A stretch of 64,000 nt of DNA from Aeromicrobium wangtongii (lineage in GTDB: Bacteria; Actinomycetota; Actinomycetes; Propionibacteriales; Nocardioidaceae). Within the stretch, counting starts at the first letter, position 1. Each line of letters begins with the position of its first letter. Below, piece after piece: positions 35,802 through 44,616 of this stretch. The DNA is taken from positions 1,364,001 through 1,428,000 of the forward strand of contig NZ_CP102173.1 in NCBI RefSeq assembly GCF_024584515.1, given 5' to 3'. The translations under genes and the position numbers were made by a program. Below the pieces are notes generated by a model that saw nothing but the letters and a program-made list of their open reading frames with translations, ran no database searches and had not been told where the DNA came from.

Positions 35802-37130
35802 GTGATACGACGTCTTGACCTGCGCACGCTTGCCCCTACCCCCGACGAGTCGACGGTGGCCTACAGCGCTGCCGTGCCCCGCGCGGCGGTCGACGTCGAG
35901 CACGCGCTGGCCGCCGTGCGCCCGATCTGCGACGACGTGCGCGAGCGTGGCACGGAGGCCGTGCTCGACGCGGGCGAGAAGTTCGACGGCGTGCGTCCCG
36001 CACAGCTGCGCGTCCCGGCGTCCGCGCTGGCCGATGCGCTGGCGAACCTGGCCCCCGAGATCCGCACCGCGCTGGAGGAGTCCATCCGCCGGCTGCGGCA
36101 GACCTGCATCGCCGAGCTCGAGCAGTCGCTGGTCACCGATGTCGCCCCCGGTGCGACGGTCGAGCGCCGCATCGTCCCGATGCAGCGGGTCGGTCTCTAC
36201 GTCCCCGGCGGCCTCGCGCCGCTGATCAGCACGGTCATCATGAACGCCGTCCCGGCCCAGGTCGCGGGAGTGCCCGGCATCGCGCTGGCCAGCCCGCCGC
36301 AGGCCGAGTTCGACGGCCTCCCGCACCCCTCGATCCTCGCCGCGTGCGCGCTGCTGGGCATCGACGAGGTCTACGCCGCCGGGGGAGCGCAGGCGCTGGC
36401 GATGTTCGCCTACGGTGCAGCGTCCGATGGCCGGGTCGACTGCCGTCCGGTCAACCTGATCACCGGCCCGGGCAACATCTACGTCGCGGCGGCCAAGCGC
36501 CACCTGCAGGGCACGGTCAGCATCGATTCGGAGGCCGGGCCGACCGAGATCGCGATCATCGCCGACGACACCGCCGACCCGGCCTTCGTCGCCGCCGACC
36601 TGATCAGCCAGGCCGAGCACGACCCGATGGCTGCCAGCGTCCTGATCACCGACAGCGACGTGCTGGCGACCGCGGTCGAGGTCGAGGTGGACCTGCAGGT
36701 CGACACCGCGAAGCACGCCTCGCGCATCCGCACCGCCCTGGACGGCCCCCAGTCCGCGATCGTGCTGGTCCGCGACATCGACCAGGCGATCGACGTGGCC
36801 AACGGCTACGCCGCCGAGCACCTCGAGGTGCACACCGCCGATGCGTCCGCCGTGGCCGAGCGCATCGTCAACGCCGGCGCGATCTTCGTCGGCTCGCACA
36901 CCCCGGTGTCGCTGGGCGACTACGCGGCCGGGTCGAACCACGTCCTGCCGACGGCCGGCTGCGCGTGCCACTCCTCGGGCCTGTCGGTCCGGGCGTTCTG
37001 CAAGAACATGCACGTCGTGACCTACTCGGAGTCGGCCCTGCGCGAGGTGGGCGATCACGTCGTCACCCTCGCCGAGGCCGAGAACCTGCCCTCGCACGGC
37101 GCTGCCGTGTCGGTCCGGATGTCACGCTGA
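35802..37130 (+). CDS. hisD: Histidinol dehydrogenase
   Basis: Zinc enzyme carrying out the last two NAD-dependent oxidations of histidine synthesis, histidinol to histidine. The 442 aa are full length. Landmarks are [55 protein letters not shown], and [20 protein letters not shown] with catalytic and metal ligands. The start is GTG at 35802, probably leaderless. TGA and the hisC ATG share a base (TGATG), opening the hisDCBH operon. Confidence 0.97.
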   Translation: MIRRLDLRTLAPTPDESTVAYSAAVPRAAVDVEHALAAVRPICDDVRERGTEAVLDAGEKFDGVRPAQLRVPASALADALANLAPEIRTALEESIRRLRQTCIAELEQSLVTDVAPGATVERRIVPMQRVGLYVPGGLAPLISTVIMNAVPAQVAGVPGIALASPPQAEFDGLPHPSILAACALLGIDEVYAAGGAQALAMFAYGAASDGRVDCRPVNLITGPGNIYVAAAKRHLQGTVSIDSEAGPTEIAIIADDTADPAFVAADLISQAEHDPMAASVLITDSDVLATAVEVEVDLQVDTAKHASRIRTALDGPQSAIVLVRDIDQAIDVANGYAAEHLEVHTADASAVAERIVNAGAIFVGSHTPVSLGDYAAGSNHVLPTAGCACHSSGLSVRAFCKNMHVVTYSESALREVGDHVVTLAEAENLPSHGAAVSVRMSR

Positions 37131-38203
37131 TGCCGGTTCCCGCCTGGGTCCCGATCCGTGAGGAGCTGCGGGACGAGGAGCCCTATGGTGCGCCGCAGCT
37201 CGACGTGCCGGTCCAGCTCAACACCAACGAGAACCCGTACGGTCCCAGTGACGAGACGGCGCGCGACATCGCCGAGTCGGTGCTGAAGGTCGCGACCAGC
37301 CTCAACCGCTACCCGGACCGGGAGGCCAGTGAGCTGCGCGCATCGCTCGCGGCCTATCTCGGGCACGGGCTGACCGCCGATCACGTGTGGGCGGCCAACG
37401 GGTCGAACGAGATCATGCAGCAGGTGCTGCAGGCCTTCGGCGGGCCCGGACGCACCGCGGTCTCCTTCGCCCCGACGTACTCGATGTATCCCGAGTACGC
37501 CCGCAACACGCACACCCGGTGGATCGCCGGGCGACGCCGCGACGACTTCGGCATCGACGTCGATGCCGCGCTGGAGCTCATCGCCGCCGAGCAGCCCGAT
37601 GTCGTGATCCTGACCTCGCCCAACAACCCGACCGGCACGGCTCTGGACCCCGCACACACCCGCGCGATCCTGGAGGCGGCGCCCGGCGTCGTCGTGGTCG
37701 ACGAGGCGTACGCCGAGTTCCGCCGCGCCGGCACCCCGACGGCGCTGGAGCTGCTGGACGCCTTCCCGCGGCTGCTGGTCACCCGGACCATGAGCAAGGC
37801 GTTCGCGCTGGCCGGTGGGCGGCTCGGGTACGTCGCCGCCGACCCGGCGATCATCGACGCGCTGCGCATCGTCCGGCTGCCCTATCACCTGTCCGCCGTG
37901 AGCCAGGCGGCAGCGACGGCGGCCCTGCGGCACGAGGACGAGCTGCTGGCCGCGGTCGACGCGCTGCGCACGACCCGCGACGAGACCGCAGCGTGGCTGC
38001 GGGACCGCGGCCTGGACGTCGCTGAGTCCGATGCGAACTTCGTGCTGTTCGGCACCTTCGAGGACCGGCACGCCATCTGGCAGGGCCTGCTGGACCGCGG
38101 CGTCCTGATCCGTGAGGTCGGCCCCCTAGGATGGTTGCGCGTCTCGATCGGCACCCCCGAGGAGATGGACGCATTCCGACAAGCACTCCTGGAGGTCATC
38201 TGA
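37130..38203 (+). CDS. hisC: Histidinol-phosphate aminotransferase
   Basis: PLP enzyme converting imidazole-acetol phosphate to histidinol phosphate. The 357 aa start [14 protein letters not shown] and include [45 protein letters not shown] and the PLP lysine in [16 protein letters not shown]. The start ATG overlaps the hisD stop, and the stop overlaps hisB (TGATG). Some family members also act on aromatic amino acids; the position in the his operon supports HisC. Confidence 0.95.
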   Translation: MPVPAWVPIREELRDEEPYGAPQLDVPVQLNTNENPYGPSDETARDIAESVLKVATSLNRYPDREASELRASLAAYLGHGLTADHVWAANGSNEIMQQVLQAFGGPGRTAVSFAPTYSMYPEYARNTHTRWIAGRRRDDFGIDVDAALELIAAEQPDVVILTSPNNPTGTALDPAHTRAILEAAPGVVVVDEAYAEFRRAGTPTALELLDAFPRLLVTRTMSKAFALAGGRLGYVAADPAIIDALRIVRLPYHLSAVSQAAATAALRHEDELLAAVDALRTTRDETAAWLRDRGLDVAESDANFVLFGTFEDRHAIWQGLLDRGVLIREVGPLGWLRVSIGTPEEMDAFRQALLEVI

Positions 38204-38802
38204 TGGCGCGCACCGCACGCATCGAGCGAAAGACCTCCGAGTCGCACGTCATGGTCGAGGTCGACCTCGACGGAACCGGCCGCAACGACATCTCCACGGG
38301 CGTCGGCTTCTACGACCACATGCTGACGGCGTTCTCGCGCCACTCCCTGATCGACCTGACGGTGCGCACCGAGGGCGATCTGCACATCGACGCCCACCAC
38401 ACCGTCGAGGACACCGCGATCTGCCTGGGTCAGGCGATCCGTGAGGCGCTCGGCGACAAGATCGGCATCACCCGCTACGGCGACGCGCTCGTCCCGCTGG
38501 ACGAGGCGATCGCGCAGGCCGTCGTCGACGTGTCCGGACGTCCGTACTTCGTGCACTCCGGTGAGCCCGAGCGCCAGATCACCGCCGTCATCGGCGGCCA
38601 GTACTCCGGCTCGCTGACCGCCCACGTCCTGGAGTCGCTCGCGCACCACGCCGCGATGACGATGCACGTGCGCCTGATCGACGGCCGCGACCCGCACCAC
38701 ATCGCCGAGGCGCAGTTCAAGGCCGTCGCGCGAGCGCTGCGCAAGGCCATCGCGCTGGATCCTCGTGAGACGGGCATTCCCAGCACCAAGGGCGCCCTGT
38801 GA
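38203..38802 (+). CDS. hisB: Imidazoleglycerol-phosphate dehydratase
   Basis: Manganese enzyme dehydrating imidazoleglycerol phosphate. This is the monofunctional 199-aa form, with no phosphatase domain. The two His-rich metal sites are visible as [11 protein letters not shown] and [12 protein letters not shown], and the opening [20 protein letters not shown] is typical. ATG 38203 overlaps the hisC stop; the stop overlaps hisH (GTGA). The histidinol-phosphate phosphatase must be encoded elsewhere. Confidence 0.96.
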   Translation: MARTARIERKTSESHVMVEVDLDGTGRNDISTGVGFYDHMLTAFSRHSLIDLTVRTEGDLHIDAHHTVEDTAICLGQAIREALGDKIGITRYGDALVPLDEAIAQAVVDVSGRPYFVHSGEPERQITAVIGGQYSGSLTAHVLESLAHHAAMTMHVRLIDGRDPHHIAEAQFKAVARALRKAIALDPRETGIPSTKGAL

Positions 38803-39434
38803 CCCGTCCCCGGGTCGCGGTGCTCGACTACGGCTCGGGCAACCTGCGCTCGGCCGTGCGCGCGGTCGAGCGCGCCGGCGCCGACGTCACCTTGACCGAC
38901 GACGCCACCGTCGCTGCCGAGGCCGACGGCCTGCTGGTGCCTGGCGTCGGCGCATTCGAGTCGTGCATGCGCGGCCTGCGCGAGGTCGACGGCGTGCGCA
39001 TCATCGAGCGGCGCCTCATCGCGGGCCGGCCCGTCATGGGCATCTGCGTCGGCATGCAGATCCTGTTCGCCGAGGGCATCGAGCACGGCGTCCGCACAGA
39101 GGGCTGTGCCGAGTGGCCCGGCGTCATCGAGAAGCTGCAGGCGCCGATCGTCCCCCACATGGGCTGGAACACCGTCGAGCCCGGCGAGGGCTCGCGGATG
39201 TTCGCCGGCATCGAGGACGAGCGGTTCTACTTCGTGCACTCCTACGGTCTGCGCGACTGGGTGCTGTCGCAGCCGCCGGCGTTCCCGGACCCGGCCGTCA
39301 CGTGGACCGAGTACGAGGGTGAGCGGTTCGTCTCGGCCGTCGAGCACGGTCCGCTGTGGGCGACCCAGTTCCACCCCGAGAAGTCCGGCGACGCCGGGAT
39401 GCTGCTGCTGCAGAACTGGCTCGCGACGCTGTGA
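38799..39434 (+). CDS. hisH: Imidazole glycerol phosphate synthase, glutaminase subunit
   Basis: Class I glutamine amidotransferase subunit that feeds ammonia to HisF. The 211 aa have the nucleophile in [10 protein letters not shown] (Cys about residue 84; Val replaces the usual Leu) and the His-Glu pair in QFHPEKSG near the end. The N-terminal [17 protein letters not shown] is conserved. The GTG start overlaps the hisB stop. In many relatives priA follows directly; here about 1.2 kb of unrelated minus-strand sequence intervenes. Confidence 0.96.
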   Translation: MTRPRVAVLDYGSGNLRSAVRAVERAGADVTLTDDATVAAEADGLLVPGVGAFESCMRGLREVDGVRIIERRLIAGRPVMGICVGMQILFAEGIEHGVRTEGCAEWPGVIEKLQAPIVPHMGWNTVEPGEGSRMFAGIEDERFYFVHSYGLRDWVLSQPPAFPDPAVTWTEYEGERFVSAVEHGPLWATQFHPEKSGDAGMLLLQNWLATL

Positions 39435-39467
39435 CGTCGGGTCGCCCCCTGCAGACGGTGTCGGTCG

Positions 39468-40058
39468 TCAGCTGGCCTTGAGCCACTTGGTCCAGTGCTG
39501 GGCGTGGACATTGGTGGGGGACACGGCGTCGGTGAGGAACGGAGCGTTGTCGTCCTGCAGTCCCTCCGTCGCTGCGAACGCCGACACCTTGACGCGCCGG
39601 GGATCGCCGAGGCACGAGCGTGGGACGACCACGTTGAGGTAGCCCTTCGCGCCCAGCCGGACGGTCATGGGAGCGTGGCAACGACGTGTCTCCTGCGTGT
39701 CGATGACACGGGCTTTGCCCTCGCCGGCGACGACCACGAAGCGGCTCGGCTTGGACCTGCCGTCGAGACGGATGCTGACCATGGGCAGCGCGTCGCCATT
39801 GAGGCTGGAGAACTTGACGGTGACGCCGACCGACTTCTTGGTGTGCTTGACGCGGAGGCTCCGCAGATCGACGCCGGAGGCGACGCTCTCCGCGTAGCCC
39901 AGGACGGTGCCTCGTTCGTCCTTCATGCTGGTGTAGCTGAGGACGTCGCTCGCCTTGTCCTTGAGCGTCGTGGTCTCGGCCGCCGCGACGGTGGCGGTGC
40001 CGGCGACGGCGATCGAGGTGGTCAGGAGTGTCGCGGCGAGGCGGGCGGTGGTGCGCAT
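39468..40058 (-). CDS. Secreted protein of unknown function
   Basis: 196 aa with a clear Sec signal peptide ([20 protein letters not shown], cleavage probably after ATVAAA). The mature protein looks mainly beta-stranded: [36 protein letters not shown], and two Cys (CHAPM, SCLGDP) that could form a disulfide. I do not recognise the family. The start ATG at 40058 follows GAAGGAT on the minus strand; a longer frame exists but lacks a signal peptide start. The gene is inserted within the histidine locus on the opposite strand. Confidence 0.7.
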   Translation of the reverse strand: MRTTARLAATLLTTSIAVAGTATVAAAETTTLKDKASDVLSYTSMKDERGTVLGYAESVASGVDLRSLRVKHTKKSVGVTVKFSSLNGDALPMVSIRLDGRSKPSRFVVVAGEGKARVIDTQETRRCHAPMTVRLGAKGYLNVVVPRSCLGDPRRVKVSAFAATEGLQDDNAPFLTDAVSPTNVHAQHWTKWLKAS

Positions 40059-40124
40059 CGGGATCCTTCGGTGATGGGGACGAAGGCACGAACCTAGCCG
40101 CACGGCGTCGCCGGCACAGCCGTT

Positions 40125-40617
40125 TCAGCGGACGACCTCGCGCAGGATCTCGGCGAGCTGCTCGTGTCTGGAGAACTGCGGCCAGTGACCGGTGGGCAGC
40201 TCGGCGAAGTAGTCCTCGCCCGCGGCGGTGTACGCGCCGATCTCGTCGCGGGAACGTCGTCGTGATGAGCGTCACCGGGACGCGCCAGCGGGCCTCGTCG
40301 CGGAGCACCTGCAGGTCGCGGGCCGCGGCCGCGGGATGGGGAACCGCGCGGGCACGGAAGTCGGCGAGCTGGGCGTCGGTGAGGTCGTCGGACGCGTCCA
40401 CGAGGTCGACGACCGCGGCCACGTGCTCGGCCAGCCCGATGCCGGAGCGGTCGGCGTCGACCGACTCCAGACCGGGCAGCGTCACGGCGGTGACGTCGTG
40501 CCCGACGGCCTCGAGAGCGGGGACGATGCGGTCCCACGACCAGGCGCCGAGCCAGAAACCGGGAACTAGGATGACCTTCGTACCGGCACGATGGGCGCAG
40601 TTGCCGACAGATAGCAT
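40125..40617 (-). pseudogene. Degraded alpha/beta hydrolase (internal deletion plus frameshift)
   Basis: The N-terminal portion, [20 protein letters not shown] and [13 protein letters not shown], is a typical alpha/beta hydrolase start. After [14 protein letters not shown] (about 40395) the sequence jumps directly to a C-terminal-type segment ([15 protein letters not shown]), so the nucleophile elbow GxSxG and roughly 80-100 residues are missing. A frameshift near 40244-40253 then separates TLITTTFPR from a final segment with [18 protein letters not shown] and REVV-stop at 40125. With no catalytic Ser, the product cannot be an active hydrolase. The start region coincides with the hisA promoter. 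Confidence 0.8.
40612..40617 (+). promoter_or_regulatory. Candidate -10 box for leaderless hisA
   Basis: TAGCAT seven bases before the hisA GTG. It overlaps the first codon of the minus-strand pseudogene. A separate promoter is needed because hisA is cut off from hisH. Confidence 0.45.
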
Positions 40618-40624
40618 CAGCCGC

Positions 40625-41347
40625 GTGACCCTCGAACTTCTCCCCGCCGTCGACGTCGCCGATGGACAGGCCGTGCGCCTCGTCCAAGGTGAGCTCGGCA
40701 GCGAGACCGCCTACGGATCCCCGCTCGACGCCGCCCTGCAGTGGCAAACGGACGGAGCGGAGTGGATCCACCTGGTCGACCTGGACGCTGCCTTCGGCAA
40801 GGGCTCCAACCGTGAGCTGCTGGCCGAGGTCGTCGGCCGCCTCGACGTGAAGGTCGAGCTGTCCGGCGGCATCCGCGACGACGCGTCCCTCGAGGCTGCG
40901 CTCGCGACGGGCTGCACCCGCGTCAACCTGGGCACGGCCGCGATCGAGAACCCCGACTGGTGCGCCAAGGCCATCGGCCAGTACGGCGATCGGATCGCCG
41001 TGGGCCTGGACGTCCGAGGGACGACGCTGGCCGCACGTGGCTGGACCGAGGAGGGCGGCGACCTGTTCGACGTCCTCGCCCGGCTCGACCGCGACGGCTG
41101 CGCCCGCTACGTCGTCACCGACGTCACGAAGGACGGCACCCTGACCGGCCCGAACCTGGAGCTGCTGCGCCGGGTGTGCGCGGCCACCGACAAGCCCGTC
41201 GTCGCCTCCGGCGGCGTCTCGAGCCTGCAGGACCTGCGCGACATCGCGACCCTGACCGGCATCGGCGTCGAGGGCGCCATCGTCGGCAAGGCCCTGTACG
41301 CCGGAGCCTTCACGCTGCCCGAGGCGCTCGCGGCCGTCCGCGGCTGA
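40625..41347 (+). CDS. priA: HisA/PriA isomerase (probably bifunctional HisA-TrpF)
   Basis: TIM-barrel isomerase of 240 aa ([19 protein letters not shown] start). In histidine synthesis it opens the ProFAR ring; actinobacterial PriA also isomerises phosphoribosylanthranilate for tryptophan synthesis. Key residues appear in LPAVDV (Asp, about residue 9) and [15 protein letters not shown] (Asp, about 170), with phosphate sites SGGIRDD and ASGGVSSL. The dual role is supported by the absence of trpF from the trpC-trpB-trpA cluster downstream. The GTG start has a leaderless -10. A GNAT gene follows three bases later. Confidence 0.92.
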   Translation: MTLELLPAVDVADGQAVRLVQGELGSETAYGSPLDAALQWQTDGAEWIHLVDLDAAFGKGSNRELLAEVVGRLDVKVELSGGIRDDASLEAALATGCTRVNLGTAAIENPDWCAKAIGQYGDRIAVGLDVRGTTLAARGWTEEGGDLFDVLARLDRDGCARYVVTDVTKDGTLTGPNLELLRRVCAATDKPVVASGGVSSLQDLRDIATLTGIGVEGAIVGKALYAGAFTLPEALAAVRG

Positions 41348-41350
41348 ACC

Positions 41351-41848
41351 ATGGCGTCCGCCGCGGTGCTGCGCCCCGCGGTCCACGACGATGTCGAAGG
41401 GCTCCTGGCTTTCGACATAACGGTCGTCGTGCGGACCCGGGACGACTGGGCGGCCGCGATCGACAAGGCGGCCCGGGGCGAGCGGCTGCTGCTGGTCGCC
41501 GAGGTGGAGGGCGTGATCGCTGCCTTCGCCCAGGCGCACCGGCTCGAGCAGCATCCGGACGACGCGGCGCCGGCCGGTTGGTACCTCACCGGTGTCACGG
41601 TGCTCCCGCTGTACCGTCGCGCAGGACTGGCCCGGCGCCTCACGACGGCCCGGCTGGCGTGGATCTTTGCGCGGGCCGACGAGTCCTGGTACTTCGCCAA
41701 CGCCCAGAACACGGCGTCCATCGACCTGCACACCCAGCTGGGCTTCACCGAGGTCGCCCGCGCCGCAGCCATCCACGGCGTCCGATTCGACGGCGGCGAA
41801 GGCATCCTCTTCCGCCGCGGGGCAACGGATCCTTCGACGTTTGGGTAA
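41351..41848 (+). CDS. GNAT family N-acetyltransferase
   Basis: 165 aa with the GNAT fold: acetyl-CoA pyrophosphate-binding segment LTGVTVLPLYRRAGLARRLT (about residues 79-98) and ANAQNTASIDLHTQLGFTEV near the end, typical of motifs A and B. The substrate is unknown; relatives modify small amines or protein termini. The last residues (ATDPSTFG) and the TAA stop lie inside palindromic repeat copy B, so the repeat has set the C-terminus. The gene lies between hisA and hisF but has no evident role in histidine synthesis. Confidence 0.82.
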   Translation: MASAAVLRPAVHDDVEGLLAFDITVVVRTRDDWAAAIDKAARGERLLLVAEVEGVIAAFAQAHRLEQHPDDAAPAGWYLTGVTVLPLYRRAGLARRLTTARLAWIFARADESWYFANAQNTASIDLHTQLGFTEVARAAAIHGVRFDGGEGILFRRGATDPSTFG

Positions 41849-41879
41849 CCCCAGCAGCGCAAACGCAGAAAGATCGGTC
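41827..41879 (+). repeat. Short palindromic repeat, family 1, copy B
   Basis: 53-base asymmetric palindrome: left arm ATCCTTCGACGTTTG, right arm CAAACGCAGAAAGATCG. It overlaps the end of the GNAT gene and supplies its stop codon. Gapless alignment to copy A (15902-15954, opposite strand) and copy C. Confidence 0.75.
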
Positions 41880-41890
41880 GCCCTGCGGAC

Positions 41891-41943
41891 GGACGTAGCT
41901 GCGTTTGGGTAGTCCCGGCACCGCAAAGGCAGAAAGATCGGTG
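41891..41943 (+). repeat. Short palindromic repeat, family 1, copy C
   Basis: Direct repeat of copy B with a 64-base period. GCGTTTGGGTAGTCCCGGCA and CCGCAAAGGCAGAAAGATCG are shared in large part, but the outer left arm has diverged. It ends 8 bases before the hisF -10 box. Confidence 0.7.
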
Positions 41944-41951
41944 GCCCCCGG

Positions 41952-41957
41952 TAGGCT
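41952..41957 (+). promoter_or_regulatory. Candidate -10 box for leaderless hisF
   Basis: TAGGCT six bases before the hisF GTG, directly after palindromic repeat copy C. Confidence 0.45.
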
Positions 41958-41963
41958 CGTCCG

Positions 41964-42725
41964 GTGAGTCTTGCCGTCCGTGTGATCCCGTGCCTGGACG
42001 TCGACAACGGTCGCGTCGTCAAGGGCGTCAACTTCGTCAACCTGCGCGATGCCGGTGACCCGGTGGAGATGGCCAAGGTCTACGACGCCGAGGGCGCCGA
42101 CGAGCTGACCTTCCTGGACATCACCGCCTCGTCGGGCAACCGCGCCACGACCTTCGACGTCGTCGGACGCACCGCCGACCAGGTGTTCATCCCGCTGACC
42201 GTCGGCGGGGGAGTCCGGACCCCCGAGGACGTCGACAAGCTGCTGCGCGCCGGCGCGGACAAGGTCGGCATCAACACCGCGGCGATCAACCGCCCGGAGG
42301 TCATCGCCGAGATCGCCCACCGGTTCGGCAACCAGGTGCTGGTCCTGAGCGTCGACGCCCGCCGCAGCAGCGAGCAGCCCAGCGGCTTCGAGGTCACGAC
42401 CCACGGCGGTCGCACGTCCGCCGGTCTGGACGCCGTCGAGTGGGCCCGCACCGCGACGCGCCTCGGCGCGGGGGAGATCCTGCTCAACTCGATGGACGCC
42501 GACGGGACGAAGGACGGCTTCGACCTGGAAATGATTCGGGCGGTCCGTGACGTTACACAGGTACCGCTCATCGCGAGTGGTGGCGCCGGACGGCTCGATC
42601 ACTTCCCAGCAGCCGTCGATGCCGGCGCCGACGCAGTGCTCGCCGCAAGTGTCTTCCACTTCGGCGACATGACGATCGGACAGGTGAAAGAGACGTTGCG
42701 AGCTGCTGGACACCGTGTCCGTTAG
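41964..42725 (+). CDS. hisF: Imidazole glycerol phosphate synthase, cyclase subunit
   Basis: TIM-barrel cyclase that, with HisH, makes imidazoleglycerol phosphate and AICAR. The 253 aa start [21 protein letters not shown], with the first catalytic Asp in CLDVD (about residue 11) and the second in [14 protein letters not shown] (about 178). Phosphate loops [10 protein letters not shown] and [10 protein letters not shown] are present. The start is GTG 41964 with a leaderless -10. The stop overlaps the next ABC transporter gene by 11 bases. Confidence 0.96.
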   Translation: MSLAVRVIPCLDVDNGRVVKGVNFVNLRDAGDPVEMAKVYDAEGADELTFLDITASSGNRATTFDVVGRTADQVFIPLTVGGGVRTPEDVDKLLRAGADKVGINTAAINRPEVIAEIAHRFGNQVLVLSVDARRSSEQPSGFEVTTHGGRTSAGLDAVEWARTATRLGAGEILLNSMDADGTKDGFDLEMIRAVRDVTQVPLIASGGAGRLDHFPAAVDAGADAVLAASVFHFGDMTIGQVKETLRAAGHRVR

Positions 42726-44616
42726 TGACACCGACCGCGTGCGGGTCGACGCGGACGACAACGAGCCCCTGACGGGCGGCCCCGTCGACGGAGAGCCGGC
42801 CGGCTCCTCCGACCTCGGGGCCGCCCGCACCGACCGCATCACCCGGCGCGGGTTCTCGTTGCTCGGCCGCGGCATCAAGGAGCAGCCGCTGCTGTTCTGG
42901 ATCTCGGTCATCGGCAGCGTGCTGTTCGGTTTCATGACCGTCGCGGACGCCCAGGTGCTCGGCTGGGCGACCGATCACGTCATCCGGCCCTCGTTCGAGG
43001 ACGGCGAGGTCACCAAGGGTGCCCTGGTCGCGGCGATGGCCCTGTTCATGGCGGTCGCGATCCTGCGGGCGCTGGGCATCGTGGCGCGCCGGCTCATCGG
43101 CGGCATCGTCTACTACCGGCTCGTCGCGGACTACCGGCGCCGGGTCACCCGCCAGTACCTCGCGCTGCCGATGTCGTGGCACCACCGCCACCCGACCGGA
43201 CAGCTGCTGTCCAATGCCAATGCCGACGTCGAAGGTGCATGGGCGGTGTTCATGCCGCTGCCGATGGCGATCGGTGTCATCGCGATGCTCGTGGCGGCGA
43301 TCGCCGAGATGGTGCGCGCCGATCTCGTGCTGACCCTCGTGGGCCTGGTCGTGTTCCCTGCCCTGTTCGTGATCAACGTGTTCTACCAGCGCTGGCTGTC
43401 GCCCAAGGTCGCCCACGCGCAGGCACTGCGCGGATCGGTCAGCGCCGTCGCCCACGAGTCGTTCGACGGTGCCCTGGTCGTCAAGTCGCTGGGCCGCGAG
43501 ACCGACGAGACCGACCGCTTCCGCGACGTGAGCCACGAGCTGCGTGACGCCAACATCGCCGTCGGCCGCATCCGCAGCATCTTCGACCCGCTGCTGGAGG
43601 CCCTGCCCAACATCGGCATCCTGCTCGTCGTCATGCTCGGCGTCGGACGGGTCGCCAGCGGCGCCGCCGACCCGGGTGACGTCGTGTCGGTGGCCTACCT
43701 GTTCACGGTCGTGGCGTTCCCCGTGCGCGCCATCGGGTGGGTCCTGGGCGAGCTGCCGCGCAGCGTCGTGAGCTGGGAGCGGGTCGACTCGGTGCTCCAG
43801 GAGCGCGGCTCGATGCCGTACGGCACGACCTCCCTGGCCGGATCGGGCGCCGTCACCCTCGACGTCCAGGACGTGACGTTCGGCTTCCCCGGCTCCGACA
43901 AGGACGTCCTGCGCCGCATCGACCTGCACGTCGCTCCCGGCCGGGTCGTGGCCGTCGTGGGCGCCACCGGCAGCGGCAAGAGCACCCTGACGTCGTTGCT
44001 CACCCGTCTCATGGACCCGCAGGACGGCAGCATCCTGCTGTCCCCGGCCGGCTCGGCGTCCGTGGACATCCGTGACCTGACCCACGACGAGCTCGCCGGT
44101 GCGATCGCCGTCGTCCCGCAGGGCACGTTCATGTTCGACGACAGCGTCCGCGAGAACATCACCCTCGGCGGCGACTTCAGCGACGAGGAGGTGTGGGACG
44201 CCCTGCGGACCGTCCAGGCCGCCGACTTCGTGGCCGCCCTGCCCCGTGGCCTGGACTCCCAGCTGGGCGAGCGGGGCACGACCCTGTCGGGCGGACAGCG
44301 CCAGCGGCTCGCCCTGGCCCGGGCGCTGGTGCGACGTCCCCGCCTGCTGGTGATGGACGATGCGACCAGCGCCGTCGACCCCGAGGTCGAGCAGCGCATC
44401 CTCAAGGCGCTCGCGGAGCGCACCGCGGACGGCGAGGGGCCCACGGTCCTGGTCGTGGCCTACCGCAAGGCCACGATCGCGCTGGCCGACGAGGTCGTCT
44501 TCCTCGACGACGGCGCCATCGCGGCTCGCGGCACCCATGACGAGCTGGTCGAGCGGTCGGCGGACTACCGCAACCTCGTCAACGCCTACGACCAGGCCCG
44601 CGAGGAGATGTCATGA
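42715..44616 (+). CDS. ABC exporter half-transporter 1 (degenerate ATP site)
   Basis: 633-aa fusion of six membrane helices and one ATPase domain. The Walker A is GATGSGKST (about residue 416) and the signature is canonical LSGGQRQR. The Walker B reads [12 protein letters not shown], with Asp in place of the catalytic Glu, and the switch-His region reads VVAYRKAT, with Tyr in place of His. This marks the degenerate half of a heterodimeric exporter like TM287/288 or BmrCD. A long acidic N-terminal tail (about 45 aa) precedes helix 1. The GTG start overlaps hisF by 11 bases; the stop overlaps the partner by ATGA. Substrate unknown. Confidence 0.88.
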   Translation: MSVSDTDRVRVDADDNEPLTGGPVDGEPAGSSDLGAARTDRITRRGFSLLGRGIKEQPLLFWISVIGSVLFGFMTVADAQVLGWATDHVIRPSFEDGEVTKGALVAAMALFMAVAILRALGIVARRLIGGIVYYRLVADYRRRVTRQYLALPMSWHHRHPTGQLLSNANADVEGAWAVFMPLPMAIGVIAMLVAAIAEMVRADLVLTLVGLVVFPALFVINVFYQRWLSPKVAHAQALRGSVSAVAHESFDGALVVKSLGRETDETDRFRDVSHELRDANIAVGRIRSIFDPLLEALPNIGILLVVMLGVGRVASGAADPGDVVSVAYLFTVVAFPVRAIGWVLGELPRSVVSWERVDSVLQERGSMPYGTTSLAGSGAVTLDVQDVTFGFPGSDKDVLRRIDLHVAPGRVVAVVGATGSGKSTLTSLLTRLMDPQDGSILLSPAGSASVDIRDLTHDELAGAIAVVPQGTFMFDDSVRENITLGGDFSDEEVWDALRTVQAADFVAALPRGLDSQLGERGTTLSGGQRQRLALARALVRRPRLLVMDDATSAVDPEVEQRILKALAERTADGEGPTVLVVAYRKATIALADEVVFLDDGAIAARGTHDELVERSADYRNLVNAYDQAREEMS

